From positions 254,127 through 318,126 of the forward strand of contig NZ_JALHQD010000001.1 of assembly GCF_022842145.1 (NCBI RefSeq): a DNA stretch of 64,000 nt, given 5' to 3'. The translations under genes were made by a program, and so were the position numbers. The notes under the pieces were generated by a model that was not told where the DNA came from, searched no databases, and saw nothing but the letters and a program-made list of their open reading frames with translations. Within the stretch, counting starts at the first letter, position 1; each line of letters begins with the position of its first letter. This document shows positions 63,406-64,000 of this stretch, piece after piece. Origin of the DNA: Tabrizicola sp. Lineage in GTDB: Bacteria; Pseudomonadota; Alphaproteobacteria; Rhodobacterales; Rhodobacteraceae.

Positions 63406-63879
63406 TCAGCCCCCGTTCATGGGGTCGGGAGCAAAGCCAGCGGGCGCCTGACGGACCAGCATGGCAGGAAGCCCTGCTTCGACCATCCGTTCGGTCGCCA
63501 TCGTGTCAGCATTCGGCCCGGCATTCAGAATCAACTGCCAGATGTCCTGCACGGGGCGGGCAATGCGGGGTTCCGTCACCGCGCGGGCGGTGTGCAGCCA
63601 GACGGCCAGACCGTCGCTCAGGTCATAATCGCGCGTCTTGCGCAGGACGGCAATGCGGGTCTGCGTCTTAGTCACGAAACGAACCACGGCAGCGGCAGGC
63701 CAGCTTGCGATTGCATAGAGGTCATTACCTTCAACCTGCAGGGAGGCCGCCCAAAACCACGCCGTCGCGGCGTAGCTGTCGACAACATGCGGTTTGGCCG
63801 CTGCAAGCCTGTCGGCCACCGCCTGCGCTTCACCGACCAGTGCTTCCGTCGCCTTTTCCTTTTGCCATGTGTTGAACAT
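63406..63879 (-). CDS. Uncharacterised protein, first gene of a two-gene module
   Basis: A 157-residue soluble protein beginning MFNTWQKEKATEALVGEAQ, alanine-rich and helical, with ATAWFWAASLQVEGNDL, RKTRDYDLSDGLAVWLHTARA and VQDIWQLILNAGPNADTM. The ATG at 63879 is chosen over one nine codons upstream because AGGAG precedes it by 7 bases. The promoter should lie between 63880 and the window edge. Function unknown; the pair may encode partners of one complex. Confidence 0.7.
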   Translation of the reverse strand: MFNTWQKEKATEALVGEAQAVADRLAAAKPHVVDSYAATAWFWAASLQVEGNDLYAIASWPAAAVVRFVTKTQTRIAVLRKTRDYDLSDGLAVWLHTARAVTEPRIARPVQDIWQLILNAGPNADTMATERMVEAGLPAMLVRQAPAGFAPDPMNGG

Positions 63880-64000
63880 CGATACTCCTTGACCGTGTCT
63901 AAGCATTAAACGCGCAAGGTCACAACCGTTCCCGCCGTTCGGACGGTTGGCACCTGGGTGTGCTCGTCACGCTTTGTAGAAGAGGCACTAGCGGTTTTTC

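Overview
The window reads as high-GC chromosome from an alphaproteobacterium of the Rhodobacterales (Rhodobacter, Tabrizicola or Gemmobacter-like). Three things point there: the F0 gene order I-a-c-b'-b typical of Rhodobacter, a close match to the Rhodobacter malyl-CoA/beta-methylmalyl-CoA lyase Mcl1 of the ethylmalonyl-CoA pathway, and many GcvT-domain, LLM and DMT-family genes. This placement rests on remembered family features, not on a search. No phage, insertion sequence, CRISPR array or conjugation gene was seen; most of the window looks like core or niche metabolism.

Region by region. 1-7.1 kb: the end of a phytoene-desaturase-like oxidoreductase, a MarR regulator and iorA-iorB (indolepyruvate:ferredoxin oxidoreductase), then a two-component flavin monooxygenase pair read leftward with a divergent winged-helix regulator. 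7.1-16.5 kb: AraC regulator divergent from SDR and FMO oxidoreductases, an agmatinase-family ureohydrolase, a membrane-anchored C13 (caspase-like) peptidase, a dimethylglycine/sarcosine dehydrogenase-type enzyme, a small membrane protein and an ArsR regulator. 16.6-19.3 kb: the F0 ATP synthase operon with a recognisable promoter and terminator. 19.3-29.7 kb: a lower-GC lipoprotein patch, azlCD, a YaiI protein, a D-amino-acid transaminase/dipeptide epimerase pair, mcl1, a DMT exporter, dapA, a lytic transglycosylase, an ion-channel-like protein and smpB. 29.8-37.1 kb: mercaptopyruvate sulfurtransferase next to an aspartate/aromatic aminotransferase, DMT transporters, a CoA-transferase, a frameshifted APH(6)-like kinase and a small lipoprotein. 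37.2-43.4 kb: glnK-amtB, a class A penicillin-binding protein and mlaA-mlaC. 43.5-50.5 kb: a type I secretion ABC/HlyD pair followed by an uncharacterised membrane protein and a secreted EEP-family enzyme, then an epimerase-like protein divergent from a LysR regulator. 50.5-54.9 kb: leuB, a GT87-like membrane protein lacking its first helix, a tandem pair of DMT transporters and tRNA-Pro(CGG). 54.9-61.8 kb: after a gene-poor stretch, a complete peptide ABC importer with a membrane-dipeptidase-family enzyme as last gene. 61.8-64 kb: a gene-poor, apparently degenerate stretch and a two-gene module of unknown proteins.

Links between genes: several neighbours make metabolic sense together, namely peptide import plus dipeptidase, D-amino-acid transaminase plus dipeptide epimerase, and aminotransferase plus mercaptopyruvate sulfurtransferase. 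The intergenic spaces carry several small dispersed repeats and palindromes, two of which recur at distant sites in opposite orientation; these are the best candidates here for undescribed structure, together with the secretion-linked membrane protein and the unknown pair at the right end. No large novel system is demonstrable from the sequence alone.
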